The notes below the pieces were generated by a model that was not told the DNA's origin, ran no database searches, and worked only from the letters and a program-made list of their open reading frames with translations. From Blastomussa wellsi (lineage: Eukaryota; Cnidaria; Anthozoa; Scleractinia; Plerogyridae), in the NCBI GenBank assembly GCA_947652115.1, contig OX393568.1:8205175-8269174 (forward strand): a stretch of 64,000 nucleotides of DNA, given 5' to 3'. The translations under genes were made by a program, and so were the position numbers. How positions within the stretch are numbered: position 1 is the stretch's first letter; each line of letters starts with the position of its first letter. Of the stretch, positions 1-11,225 are shown piece by piece.

Positions 1-2748
1 TACAAATTCGCTAATTTGTTTACCTCCACATTCATCTTTCATCATTCCAATTACCTTTTTATTACCATCAGTCTTAATTCCAGAAGGATGACTCTTAGGA
101 TAATTACTGGTATCAAACCTCGCTTCTACATCTTTTGAAATATCTTTATAGAAATCTTCAGTCTCTATTTCATATAATAATGAGTCTGTATCAGTAAATA
201 GTAACTTGGCTTTTTCATTGTATTTTGGTTAATGAAATTGATACATTAATGTCTTAGAAAGATCAAGAATAGACATACCTAGGAATACTGCTTTATTAAA
301 ATATAAATTTGTCTTTTGCATATGAATGGCTGCAAATCGTTCACAAAAAATGGTATGCTGTTCAAAGTTTGGCTTTGACACTAAATTTTTGGCATTCTTT
401 TGTGAAGTAACTAGCTTAATATCTACTCTATTGCGTAAATCTTTCTCGAAATCGTTTTTACCTTTTGTTCTAAGGTTAGTATTCAATTCAATGTAAGACT
501 TCAACCACTGAGATTCATTAAATTTAATACCTCTATGAATCGCTTTGATTTTTAAACCAAGTTTTTCATAAAGTTTTAAGGTCTGATAGTGAACAACGTA
601 TTTGCTTTTATTATAAAGGTTGGGATTAGTTTTTCTACTCTTTCTGCTTTTATTCTTTCTGGTGCTAGCGGGTAATCGTTATGTAAATCATGTAATTCTT
701 TTGGATATTCTAAATCTACCTCTAAAAAACAAGTGCTCTCTCGCCAAGATTCTAATTCTTTATTATTCATCCACGTAAAACCATCAGCTGGTAATGGTTT
801 ACACATAGCCCAACCTTACAAATTATTGGTATCTAGATAGGTTAAATATTTAGCTGTTCAGATGGATTATATTCTTTCATATAAGGGTTATTAGCTTTGC
901 CATATGTATTAGTTATCATAGAAACACCTCCCCTTATACCTGCTTCTATCATGAGCAGCATATCAGGATCACTTAAAAGTTCTAGTTCTACTCCAGTTAT
1001 TTTTAAACAAGCATCCCAGGCTAATCCCGCTGCTGTGTAATACCAAGCTGGATGGAGTTAATAATTTTCTAGACAAACATCTGTGAAGTTTTCAAACACA
1101 TCTGCTAATAATAGTACATCACTGGTTAGATATAAGTCGTGGTAATCCCTCATAGTTTTCATTCCAAACTTTTGCCAGACTTTTTGTGCTTGTTGGTAAT
1201 CTTTTTCTGTTATATCGATATCATTTAGTTTTGAATAAAAAGACTCTAAATTTGGAAGAGTTGTAGCATTTGGTTTATTAAATCAATCAAACCAGTCATA
1301 GGGAAATAATCCCTTTCTTAATAATAATTCTAATTTTTCTCCTTCATAGTAACCTGAAATGTTTTCAAAAGATTCTTTGGGAAGATTATTCACTAGCTTT
1401 TCTAGACTAGTAGCCATAAATTTAAAACTATCCATAAATCTTATTTCACGCTTTACCCCATTTTCTTTTTCATTTTCATTATCACCTTTTTTTTTGATTT
1501 ATCTACTACAATTTTTTTGCTAAATGAAATACATCTCTCTTCAGTATTGGGAATACAGTTAATTTCGCCTTTTGTTTTACCAATTTCCTTAATAAAAAGA
1601 TGTGAATCATAGCCACTAAGATTGTGAAAGATGACATGAAAAAATTTGGGAATCTTGTAATTTATATTACATAAATTATGGGCAGCTCCTCTATGCTTAC
1701 CTGTTAAGTATCTAATCTGTTGTCACAAATGTGACAGTGTGTAGCTCGCTCATTGTCTATTTTATCTTCAAGAGTCATCTGAGCTTTCTTAACAAATTTA
1801 AATTTATTGTAAATGGTTTTAATATCTCGTTCTAAATTTTCAATAAATATTTTAGCAATATTATCATCAGGTGATTTTGCTGTATATAAAACAGATATTG
1901 GTTCAAAGATATCATCATCAAAACAATTAATATAACAACAAAAGCCAGAAGGCTTGTGTTTTTGATATTCTACAGTATATCCTTTATTAATTGTTGTGTA
2001 AAGCTTTCAAAATCAGCATAAATTACAAAAGGGACTCTCATTTTCCTGTTGTAGTTTTTAAAATAAAGATATTGTGGTCCAATTACATTTCCCTTTTCAT
2101 CTGTCATAAATGGCATTTCTACCTTAACTTCTTTATGATTCTGACAATATTCAAGATGCTTATCTAGCGATGATTCGGTATTAAATGAATTTAAACATCT
2201 TAAGCAAAAATGTTTTTCCCCTTATGTTTATTTATTTGTGATGATAATAACCTACTCATATTTTTAATCCAGCAGTAGTGACTATTATTATCATCACTTA
2301 TTAGTAACAAGTTAATAGGAACAATATTTTCTCGCTTACTGATTCTCAATGGATAGACTTCATTTTCATATCCATAAACATTAACCCCATAATCATCATT
2401 TTGCTTTTCAAACTTATCTATTTGTTTAAGAGAAACAGGAAATTCTATACCAGACCAATCAAACTTTTTGGAGTTTGCTCTCATTTGATTATTTAAACGT
2501 TCACGATGAATCTCTTTTTGATATGTGGCAGATGTAACTGCCCATTTAAAACATTTATGATCATTTACATTGTTGACATTGACTGTAGCTTTTTTAGAAG
2601 CTAATTTATCCGGATGAGGCATATAAGAACGTCCAGAAAGTGGTTCAAATGGAGCTATATTAATATCAAAACTTTCAAAAAAATTAAAACTCCAACCAGA
2701 GCCTTGATTTTGACATTGTTGGACTAATTCAAGCAATTGCCCGGTCAT
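1..2748 (-). pseudogene. Decayed protein-primed DNA polymerase B (Polinton/adintovirus type)
   Basis: The minus strand carries pieces of one long family-B DNA polymerase that would copy a linear element by protein priming. The pieces run in order but in shifting frames: an amino-terminal block (2748 to 2200), a short zinc-finger-like CxxC...H...C stretch followed by YADFES, the exonuclease I motif (about 2210 to 2000), then 806-576, 504-229, and a final piece containing FTDTDS, the polymerase motif C (about 210-180). Frameshifts and stops separate the pieces. In the 504-229 piece NDFEKD runs straight into LRNRVD; in this family the polymerase motif B region normally lies between, so it looks deleted. 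The carboxyl end lies outside the window. The family assignment rests on protein recognition; no capsid, integrase or terminal repeat is visible here. It cannot be functional. Confidence 0.8.
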
Positions 2749-3193
2749 ATATATTGTTGTAAATATCTGATAGGTCTGTTGATTGATATATTGTTTCTAC
2801 TTCTTAATGAAAATGAGTGTAACTAATGTGCAAGCCTGCGAGTCGGAGCCTAGAGCCACGCGTCGCGAGCCTCTTTTTGCGAGCCTCCGTTTTTCGCCGT
2901 AATTTTAGCTTTTTGTTGAAATTTAGATGCAAATTTACTGACAAGCGATCATGTTAAGGAAAAGAAAGTGATCTGCCTACAACAATTGCACCTTGCAATT
3001 TACCGCATAGATCGCTTGACTAGACACTTCATCAGGTGGGAAAGAAATGAACTCTTGTTTTAGCTTCTTGTGTAACCATTCTGTACGGTTCCTTAATTTT
3101 CACTGACTTATTGTTGGGAAACGAAGAAGAAAAAGAAAAAAAAGAAACATCCAAATAATCGCCGCATTCAACGGGGTTTAAGTTCGTCGATCA
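2749..3193. other. Intergenic, no gene seen
   Basis: No open frame or RNA gene could be supported. A short run at 2835-2900 repeats the words GCGAGCCT and GAGCC, similar in flavour to the GCTCGCATG repeats at 43.8-44.0 kb. Confidence 0.4.
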
Positions 3194-3232
3194 GAATGGA
3201 ACTGGTGCTTCCTTGTGGTATCGGTTTCAGAC
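3194..3232 (-). pseudogene. 5S rRNA-like fragment, inverted
   Basis: The reverse complement contains GATACCACAAGGAAGCAC, the same 18 bases that open the 5S-like sequence at 3373. Only this fragment is present, about 180 bases before the longer copy and in the opposite orientation. Confidence 0.5.
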
Positions 3233-3372
3233 GAGACAAAAGACTAAGAGACTAAGAGGCAAGTAAATTAGGAAATGAAAGCTAGTCTAGAAAAGAGTAG
3301 AGTGTCAAATTAAACGAAGATCATATAAACCATGCTGTTTTCTGTTTGCATGAACTCGACCCTTTGTCACTG

Positions 3373-3478
3373 AGGATACCACAAGGAAGCACAAGTTCAG
3401 TCCGATCACTGAAGTTAAGCCTTGTTGGGCAGGGTTAGTATTGGGATGGGTGGCAGACAGGAATATTAAACCCTGTTT
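3373..3478 (+). pseudogene. 5S rRNA-derived sequence
   Basis: The block follows the animal 5S rRNA order from helix II to the 3' side: ATACCAC, then TCCGATCACTGAAGTTAAGC (the conserved loop C/helix III region with the internal promoter A-box area), then GGTTAGTA and GGATGGGTG (box C region). The 5' strand of helix I is absent and the segment after GGATGGGTG diverges, so it is a pseudogene or the 5S-derived head of a SINE3-type element. A run of T lies just downstream (3488-3500). Confidence 0.7.
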
Positions 3479-4349
3479 AGGCTCTTTTTTCCTTTTTCAA
3501 TGAATATATCAGTACAGTGAAAAAAAGAAAAGGCGAAAAAAAGTATTGGCTGGAACTTGACTTGTGACTCGAACTTGACTCGTGTTATGAGGAAACTCAC
3601 TCTTCATAAACTATTAAAATACGACGGAAGAGCGAACGAATATACAGAATGACAAATGAACAAATGTCACCAACATAGGAGCCGCAAGCCTGCCAACCCG
3701 ATTTTTTCTTTAAAGTACTTTTACGTTACCGGTACTTATTTTGCCGGTAGGAAAAATAGGGGGTCCATGGACCCGTCCATAGAAGGCGTCCATGTTTTGT
3801 CCTCTCCCAATCAATTTGTATCTCACAGCAACTGCTTCGGCGACTAAAAATGGAAACAGAGCTTTCTTCCGCTCTGTCGTTCAATCTTATATCTTAAAAT
3901 TGATATTTGGTTAATAACAAGAGATTTTTTAATTATATAGAAAGAGTTTTGTAGAAACGAACTCCTAATACACCATCGCGACTTTGTTTACACGTGGGCA
4001 TGCTTGTAGATCAACAGACAGATAAGAAAATCTCGGAGGCCAAAAGATTTCGGTCCTTCATTTTCGGTTCGTGCTGTACAGTACCGAGATAGACATGAAC
4101 GGTGATTGTGTCCCTTTTTGGATTTTTTGGCTGAAAACTTTCGAGGCAAAAGAGGCTCGCAGAATAGATTCCCCCAATGAAAATAGCCTGAATTTTCTTC
4201 AATCTGTCCTGTTGAAGGAGTCTCTTTTATAAAGTGACAAATAAATATAAACTTTAGCTTGATAGGCAGAGTTTGTTTTTTTAATTTTGTTCTATTACTT
4301 TAGGCCTGATACTAATAATAAAGTTCTTGGAAAAAATCGAAATCAAAAC
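3479..4349. other. Intergenic, no gene seen
   Basis: Only short open frames of about 60 codons occur, on both strands, without recognisable domains. Low-complexity A/T-rich stretches are frequent. Confidence 0.4.
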
Positions 4350-4422
4350 CACCTCCGACGGGATTCGAACCCGCAATCTTCGGCTTAGGAGGCCGACGCC
4401 TTATCCATTAGGCCACGGAGGC
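4350..4422 (-). tRNA. tRNA-Arg (CCT)
   Basis: A full 73-base cloverleaf reads on the minus strand: 7-bp acceptor stem (first pair G-T), D arm with TAATGGATA, anticodon stem TCGGC/GCCGA with loop CTCCTAA (anticodon CCT), T arm GCGGG-TTCGAAT-CCCGT, discriminator G. No CCA is encoded, as expected for a eukaryote. T-runs follow within a few bases on the minus strand and can serve as a Pol III terminator. It differs from the three plus-strand copies at position 9 (G instead of A) and lacks their shared 5' flank. Confidence 0.95.
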
Positions 4423-4545
4423 AACTTCAACGACACCGCGCAACCTTCTATGGATGACATTAGCTAGCTGTTTCTTGAGTATGCCATCATGTAAAATAAC
4501 TTCAATATTAATTCCTAAATAGTTGGTTCGCTGAACCAGAAAGAT

Positions 4546-4694
4546 ATGTATTTATCATGGGTCGCATAGCCTTTTCTTTGGGGTGTTAAATGGTATGCTG
4601 TTCTCTTGCTTCATTAGCGGTAGGCTATAAATATTTGAGTTGTTCTCATTTATATTCATTCGCGTCTTACGACCGTCCCTACGCCCTCAAAATT
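4546..4694 (+). repeat. A1 repeat of YR element 1
   Basis: This matches 10857-11004 almost base for base and stops exactly before the gag ATG at 4695. It should carry the element promoter; TATAAATA lies at 4627-4634. An open frame starting at 4590 runs through it into gag, but the same leader is encoded in A2, so I take 4695 as the gag start. Confidence 0.85.
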
Positions 4695-5534
4695 ATGTCC
4701 GACGTTGAAGACGTTACTCCAGCGAACACAGATTTTCCTAGCCGCGACGTTTTGCTGCCTTCGCTTCCTAAACAACCTTTGTCTCAATCTCTCGAAGCTT
4801 CAGTACCATTCCAGTCTTCAGAATCCAGTGATATAGCGTCCGCGTTCTCTCTATTTAAGGATTATTTCGATAAGAAGTTGGGCGCCTTGAAGCGCGATAT
4901 TCAAGACGAGTCGTGCAGTAATACCGATTCTGTGGCCAAAAAGCTTAAAGAAGAATCCAAGATCACGTTTAGATTCGAAGGTAATAAGAAACAGTTTCAA
5001 TTCAACTCCGACCTTGCAGAAAAGGTGAAGTCGGCGTCAGTCGCTCTCGGGAAGAGAAAATTAGACCTTGTTAAAACTCAACTGGAAGAGCTAGACTCTG
5101 ACATCAAGAAGCGCAACAAACTTATCAGACTGGCAGACAAGTCCGCCGCCGGTTGGGATTTGGTGAACGAGTATTTATCAGACGAGCTGGCTGGCGGGTC
5201 AGAGGACGAAAAGCGTATCCGCCGCGCCGAGCAGAGGGCCCTCCGTAAACGCAACCTACGCCAACAGAAAGCGAAGCCATCAAAGCAAGGTTATTCACAG
5301 CCCCAATCTTCTACTGCAACCACCGCGTTTGCTGACCAACATTCGTCATCCTCCAGACCTATTTCTCGTACTTTTGGCGTTTTCAAAAAACCAAGACCAA
5401 GTGATATTTGTTTCGCCTGTGGCCAGCAAGGTCATTGGAGATCTCAGTGTCAAGTTAATCCTCAAGCCAGATCTTCAAGCTCGGGGCAGTCCTTTCCTAG
5501 TTCTTCTGGTCTTTCGGGCATTGGAGGTAAATAG
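4695..5534 (+). CDS. Gag-like protein of YR element 1
   Basis: The 279-codon open frame starts at the ATG directly after A1. It has a Ser/Pro-rich amino end, a charged helical middle with the block LIRLADKS...GWDLVNEYLSDEL that is matched in the gag of YR element 2, a Lys/Arg-rich stretch, and near the carboxyl end one CCHC zinc knuckle (CFACGQQGHWRSQC, spacing CX2CX4HX4C). Such proteins bind the element RNA in a ribonucleoprotein particle. The frame is intact although the downstream frames are not. Starting upstream at 4590 would add 35 residues encoded by the repeat. Confidence 0.8.
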   Translation: MSDVEDVTPANTDFPSRDVLLPSLPKQPLSQSLEASVPFQSSESSDIASAFSLFKDYFDKKLGALKRDIQDESCSNTDSVAKKLKEESKITFRFEGNKKQFQFNSDLAEKVKSASVALGKRKLDLVKTQLEELDSDIKKRNKLIRLADKSAAGWDLVNEYLSDELAGGSEDEKRIRRAEQRALRKRNLRQQKAKPSKQGYSQPQSSTATTAFADQHSSSSRPISRTFGVFKKPRPSDICFACGQQGHWRSQCQVNPQARSSSSGQSFPSSSGLSGIGGK

Positions 5535-5596
5535 GACCACAGGATTAAAAGCTTGTCCTCCAAGGTTAGATATTAGCTTTAGTCAATTTATTAGAC

Positions 5597-7080
5597 ATGT
5601 ATCCTTCGTATTTGGAGTATTTCAGGGAAAGGGACTCTATTTCTTTAGTCGATTTCGATTACGATCGCAATCTATTTGAATTTGAACAGAATTCCGCATT
5701 GCCAGTACTTAAGGGTAGACTTAGGTCCTGTTTAAGTTATTGGCACGCTATTGGTGCCAATAGTTTTGTTATCGATACTATTAAATTCGGTTATCGGATT
5801 CCATTCATTAGTACACCTTGTCAGGCGCGTTTTTCTAACAATCAGTCAGCTCTTAATAATGCGTCTTTCGTGGAGTCGGCTATAGCTGAATTAGTCCACA
5901 CTCACGCCGTCGTTGAGTTACCCTCTATTCCACACGTTGTTAATCCGCTCTCTGTCTCGATACAGTCTTCAGGCAAGAAGAGGCTTATTCTGGACTTGCG
6001 TCATGTCAATCATTTCGTTTGGAAACAGAAGTTTAGGTGTGAAGATTGGAGAGTTTTATTATCATATGTTAATAAGGGCGACTACCTTTTCAGTTTCGAT
6101 CTTAAGTCTGGATATCACCATATCAATATTTTTCCGGATCACCAAACTTTTCTAGGTTTCTCCTGGGTTTTTTCTGGTACTGTTCGGTATTTTTGTTTTG
6201 CATCACTTCCGTTCGGTCTAAGCTCAGCAACACATGTCTTTACCAAGTGTCTCAGACCACTCGTTAAGTTTTGGAGGTCTAACGGGATTAAAATTGTTGT
6301 GTTCCTTGACGATGGGTGCGGAAAAGGGGACTCACTGCCTACGGCCAAGGAAAATTCATTGTTTGTGCAATCATCCTTAAGCAGTGCGGGGTTTGTTGCC
6401 AATTCCGCCAAATCACTATGGAACCCCACTCAGACGCTTGTTTGGTTGGGTTTAAACTGGGACTTAGTTATCGGTACCATTTCTATTACCGATATACGTA
6501 TTTGCAAATTTGTCGCTCTGATTGACAAATTTCTTTTATCCGCACCTTATGTTACGGCTCGGGATTGTGCCTTTATCGCAGGTCATGTTATGTCCATGTC
6601 GCCAGTTTTGGGCATTCTGACTCGCCTCAAAACCCGGTTTCTTTACAAGGTCATAGAATCCCGCCGTAGTTGGGATTCCCGTTTTAATATCGGGCTTCAT
6701 AATGATTGCCTCTCTGAAATATTTTTCTGGAAAAACAATATGCTCCCCTTTTGTTTAGCTATTCGGACGCTAGCAACGTCGCCTGCGGGGCTTTTGTGGT
6801 GGGCACTAATGAGGTGTCCCATCGTATGTGGACTGCTTCCGAAGCAGTTAAGAGCTCTACCTGGAGAGAACTTAAGGCTATACAATTTGCCTTAAGTGCG
6901 TTCAAAGCCTCGGTTAGGGGTAAGTGTGTGAAGTGGCATTCCGACAGCCAAGGGGCCGTTCGTGTTGTGGAGATAGGGAGTCCTAGTGCAGAATTGCACT
7001 CTATTGCGCTTGATATTTTCTATTTTTGTCGAACTTACAATATCACACTTATTCCCCAGTGGGTTCCCAGGGAACTTAAT
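5597..7080 (+). pseudogene. Reverse transcriptase/RNase H of YR element 1, first part
   Basis: The reverse transcriptase is recognisable from KKRLILDLRHVN, FSFDLKSGYHHINI (motif A), LPFGLSSA and VFLDDG (catalytic motif C). The open frame begins at ATG 5597 and true similarity continues to about 6740, where the frame is lost; RNase H continues in another frame (6751-7080) with YSDAS, WRELKA and HSDSQGA. At 7080 it is cut by the 2.0-kb transposon and resumes at 9090. Homology to the intact 760-codon protein of YR element 2 shows these pieces belong to one gene. Confidence 0.85.
7075..7080 (+). repeat. Target site duplication CTTAAT, left
   Basis: The same six bases occur at 9084-9089 on the other side of the 2.0-kb transposon. 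Removing the transposon and one copy restores a continuous RNase H reading frame (VPRELN then ACADAIS). Confidence 0.85.
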
Positions 7081-9083
7081 GAGGCCCTGTTAGGGGGGGT
7101 ATAGATGTCGCCCGTCTGAATTTCAAAGCTTGTCACGTCGCCATTTCGGAACGTTCCGATGTCGCTGTCGCAATTTCAGCAATTTCGTGCTCGAAGTTTT
7201 GAAACGTCGGGATGTCTCTTAAAGTTGATGTGTTTAATGGTTTTAAAATAGCAAGAGCTGTATTAAAATGGCTACCACTGGCGCTTATACGGCTACTGGA
7301 ATTAAATTTCACAGAAAACGTGACACCGCAGGCGTCAGTAAAGTGAGGCGAAAATTTCTATGTTAGTCGGAAATTTTTTGTCGAGTGCAGATACATAGCA
7401 CGGCAGCTGTATTAGCGCCAGCCGTAGTGATTTCATTTCAATCTGTAACGTTGCGTGATGTTAAAGAAAGCTCGTATTAAAAGTCATCCCTCAGTTCTAA
7501 TAGTTCCATGGCTATGTTTTCAAGTCCAGGCGATTCGGTGGAATCACTCTTCTGCCAGATGATGTCTGGACAGGGGTGTATTCTTCGTCGGACTCGTCAT
7601 CGCTGTCGCAACTTTCACCTTCAGGCAAAAGATCTGCAATATCGTGAAGTTCGCTTAACAATTGTTCGTAGAACTCCTCAGAGAGCTTTATGAAATCATC
7701 TCCTTTCTGCAACGCCTTCTCGTCAGCAACACTAATTTCGTACGGGCAGGGAAGGGAGAGAAGCAAAAAAAGCAGGATGAGGCAATTCTAATTATCGATA
7801 TTTCGGAAATCAAATTTTGAACAATTAACGACTTGCCCAGTTAAGAATTAAAGCACATGAAAGCACTTACCAAACTTGACAAATGTTAATTATTTTATAC
7901 GACCAGCACTGTTATGCACTTTTATTAAATTTTCCCATACAGTTTCCCATCGATGACATTAATGTCATAAATGTTCTGTAGATTTACGCTCCGATTTGGT
8001 GAGTTGGTAGGCTCGATTACCAGCCGCTGATCGGACACGAGAGAGCGGGGAAAATTTAGCCCAGTGAGTTGGCGGTTTTCCCAATAACCCGGATAACAAA
8101 TTAAATCATAAAAAAATGTGTGGCTGTTAGTAGTAGCATGGTGTGGTCCCAAGAATGACCAGAAAGCTAGGAAAGGTCAGGAAAACGCACATTTTATTTT
8201 TTCTATCGCCACTGACGAACTTAAATATCTGGTACATGACCGTATATGTCAGCGAGGCATTTCCGGCTGCGGTTTTATTCCGCCGTGGTTTCTCATTGAC
8301 CTCATTGAGCTCAAATATTACATCATTTTCAAACTTTCGTATCTTAAAAGTCACAACTACTTCAATTCAGGAAAACACCAATGCGGACCAACGCTGACCA
8401 CGTTCCAATACTCAATTTAGTTTGGACCGGGATTATAATATAAACAGACGAGAAATCGTTGACCATGAGTTGATCACTGATCATAGACCATCATGCCGGT
8501 TCTGAGTCGTGACCAGTCGTGTCAGTAGTTTTACTGGACTTTTAATTTACTTTCACCTACCTGTCTTTTCTCTATGCTTTTTCTTCTTCTTTTCTTTTTT
8601 GTGCTTGTGCTTCGGCATTCTGTCTTAAACCGAAGTCGATCGAAACGTTCACAAACGACTCACAAACACCACAACACAACTGACTGCTCCGACTGCTCCC
8701 GCTGTAAATAGGTCAAAAGTGGCTAAAACGGCTGAGTTGGCTGACAGCTGAGCACGTGTGAACCTTAACCGGGCGAGATCGAATGTCAAATGTGACCATT
8801 CGTGACATTAGTACGTGACATTCGAAGCGTAACGCGTAATAAGGTCTAACAAGAGGGATATTTTGGGCGATGTGAACATTATTTTTTTTTTCAAATACAA
8901 TTCTAAGTGATTCTAAGTCGCTGTCGAATGTCTAAACAGACGAAATTCGCTGTCCATTTTGAACTTTTTCCCGTCGCTTTCGCAGATTGCAGCAGTTATC
9001 TTGTCGCTCGTCGCCATTTCATTTCCCTGATGTCGCTGTTTCAACGCCATGTCGCCCGTCGGAATTTACCCTATCAGGGCCTC
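7081..9083 (+). mobile_element. 2.0-kb DNA transposon of unassigned family, copy 1
   Basis: This 2003-bp block begins GAGGCCCTGTTAGGG and ends CCCTATCAGGGCCTC, imperfect terminal inverted repeats, flanked by the 6-bp duplication CTTAAT. A second copy, nearly identical apart from an 8-base indel near one end, lies reversed at 12979-14989. No transposase domain can be seen; the longest frames are under about 100 codons, so it is non-autonomous or its enzyme is spliced beyond recognition. Inner parts of the ends share GTCGCCCGTC and GACGGGCGAC words in opposite orientation. The 6-bp duplication excludes TTAA- and TA-specific families and does not fit hAT (8 bp). Confidence 0.85.
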
Positions 9084-9539
9084 CTTAATGCTTGTGCTGA
9101 TGCGATTAGCCACATTGTAGACTTCGATGACTGGTATACAACTCCCGAGTTCTTTACACACCTGGACCGCCTTTGGGGCCCACATACAGTCGACAGGTTT
9201 CGCGTACCCGGCACTGAAGCTGTTGACGCATTTTCAATCTCCTGGAATGGAGAGAATAATTGGCTAGTCCCTCCCGTCCACTGCATTACTAGGGTGATTC
9301 AGCATCTCCTTGTATGCGGTGCGGTTGGTACTTTAGTCGTCCCTTATTGGCCGTCTAATGTGTTTTGGCCTTTCTTGTTTGCAAATGCAATTCAATTTCA
9401 ACCGTACGTCCTTGAGTACATTCATTTTCCTGATCCCTCAGGGATTTTCGCCCTCGGGTGTTACAAAGATTCACTCATTGGTTCAGACAGGTTTAACAGC
9501 GCGGTGTTGGCAGTCAGAATTGGTGCTAAGGGGCCTTAG
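9084..9539 (+). pseudogene. Carboxyl part of RT/RNase H of YR element 1
   Basis: The RNase H tail (ACADAISHIVDFDDW) resumes right after the inserted transposon, followed by a domain of about 130 residues with LWGPHTVDRF, WNGENNWLVPPV and LVVPYWPSNVFWP, ending at the stop at 9537-9539. YR element 2 has the same tail. It sits where DIRS and PAT elements carry a Dam-like methyltransferase-type domain, and the PP after a hydrophobic run is compatible, but I do not claim activity. An open frame from 8907 fuses the end of the transposon to this tail by chance. Confidence 0.75.
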
Positions 9540-9657
9540 TTTTCCCAAGCCGAGTGGCTTTATGCTGGCCCGTGTGTTTTTGAGTTGGCCTATTCGGCCT
9601 TAAATAGTTTTCCATCTGGTCAGAGGCATTACCAAGTGTCCATTTTTTATTACTGCA

Positions 9658-10733
9658 TTGACTCCCAGTGCGCGTATTGAGGAATTTTTGCCATATATTC
9701 TTGTTCTTATCCTCGTAGAAGTTCTCAAAGATGCCTTGCAGCCTAATTTTAAACAGGTTGAAGACAGCCGACTCCGGGCACTGGTTCAAGATCTCCCCGC
9801 AGTTCTTCTTAAATCCAAAGCTGATAGTACCGCGAAGAAGTATGAAAAGGGATTCAATACGTGGAGAAAATGGGCTTCTCAACTTAAAGAAATTGTTGTA
9901 TTTCCCGCTTCTAGTGTGCACGTTTCATTGTTCTTTCTTAGCTTGATTCAAGAATCTGCTTCTTGCAGTACTATTGACGAAGTCCATTATGGGCTCAAGT
10001 GGGTGCATGATTTGGCAGGTCTACCCGACCCCTGTAATTCCTCGTTAGTTTTACCTTTAATAGAATCTGCTAAGAGGCTTCTCAGTATCCCTGTTAAAAA
10101 GAAAGAGCCGGTGACCCCCGAGGTTATCCAGCTGTTATTTTCTAAGTATGGATCGTCTTCAGCTAGTTTGTCTGATTTACGAGTGCTTACTTTGTGCCTT
10201 TTGGGTTATGCGGGGTTTTTTTTCGCTTTAACGAGTTGGTTCAGTTACGCAGGTGTGACTTTCAGTTTGAAGATTCTTTTATGAGAGTCTTTGTTCATCG
10301 AAGTAAGACTGACGTTTACAGGGATGGGGCTTGGGTTCTTATCGCTAAAACTTTCAAGCATGCATGTCCTTATTTATTAGTTCAACGATATTTTGTGGCC
10401 GCTTCTTTTTCAGCAGACAGCGAAGAGTTCATTTTTCGCCCTGTTGTTTTTCTTCGCAGTACCGGAACCTATAAATTGCGCGGGTCTGTTCCTTTGTCTT
10501 ATTCTAGAGCGCGGGAGATAGTGCTTAGCGCTTTCGATTCCATCGGTCTTCCCAAGCAAGACTACGGTCTCCATAGCCTTAGGGCCGGAGGTGCCTCCGC
10601 TGCTGCTAATGCTCGAGTGCCTGACAGATTGTTTAAAAGACACGGCCGTTGGAAATCAGACAAGGCAAAAGACGGTTACATTAAGGATAGTGTTCATTCA
10701 TTGTTGTCGGTTTCGTTATCACTGGGTATTTAA
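9658..10733 (+). pseudogene. Tyrosine recombinase of YR element 1, frameshifted
   Basis: The protein would cut and rejoin DNA through a covalent phosphotyrosine to insert the element. The amino-terminal core-binding part (LKSKADSTAKKYEKGFNTW) and the catalytic part (FFRFNELV with the first Arg, HSLRAGG with His and the second Arg, FKRHGRW, and the Tyr in KDGYIKD) are all present but in two frames; the switch falls in the eight-T run near 10215. No ATG precedes the domain in frame; instead a pyrimidine-rich tract ends in CAG at about 9669, like a splice acceptor. The eight-T frameshift could be a sequencing error. Confidence 0.85.
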
Positions 10734-10759
10734 TTTGCCGTATTTCCCGTTCTTTTAGT

Positions 10760-10856
10760 TCGCACACGGCTCCTGTTGACACACCCCAATTGAGGTTGCT
10801 TGTTACATGATAAATGTTTTATATTCGTTTGAGCAGGGTAGCGAATTAGAATATAA
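10760..10856 (+). repeat. B1 repeat of YR element 1
   Basis: The 97 bases match 11226-11321 and are joined directly to A2. Confidence 0.85.
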
Positions 10857-11004
10857 ATGTATTTATCATGGGTCGCGTAGCCTTTTCTTTGGGGTGTTAC
10901 ATGGTATGCTGTTCTCTTGCTTCATTAGCGGTAGGCTATAAATATTTGAGTTGTTCTCATTTATATTCATTCGCGTCTTACGACCGTCCCTACGCCCTCA
11001 AAAT
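10857..11004 (+). repeat. A2 repeat of YR element 1
   Basis: This is the internal copy of A1. The B1-A2 junction is presumed to be the template that restores the element ends during reverse transcription. Confidence 0.85.
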
Positions 11005-11225
11005 TAAATACCCAGTGATCAGGGGTTTCTTTTAGACGTAGTTTTTTGCATGCTGCTACACGAAAGGTTTAGCACGTTTTGTATGTCTACTGAATGATTG
11101 TTATACGAGCATAGTTTAGATCATTTTGTCGGGTTTCTTGCTGTAATTTTGTGCATTTCCGAGTTTTCATTCTGTTTGTTGTATTATTTCCATCCATTCT
11201 GTTGATGAAGGCATAATAAAGAGGG

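Noticed and set aside
4590..4694. Upstream start for gag of YR element 1
   Set aside because: The extra residues are encoded by the A repeat, which recurs at the other end of the element without gag.
7512..8420. Mirrored short ORFs on both strands of the 2.0-kb transposon
   Set aside because: Most overlap each other on opposite strands and none has a domain; only the basic-acidic pair was kept, at low confidence.
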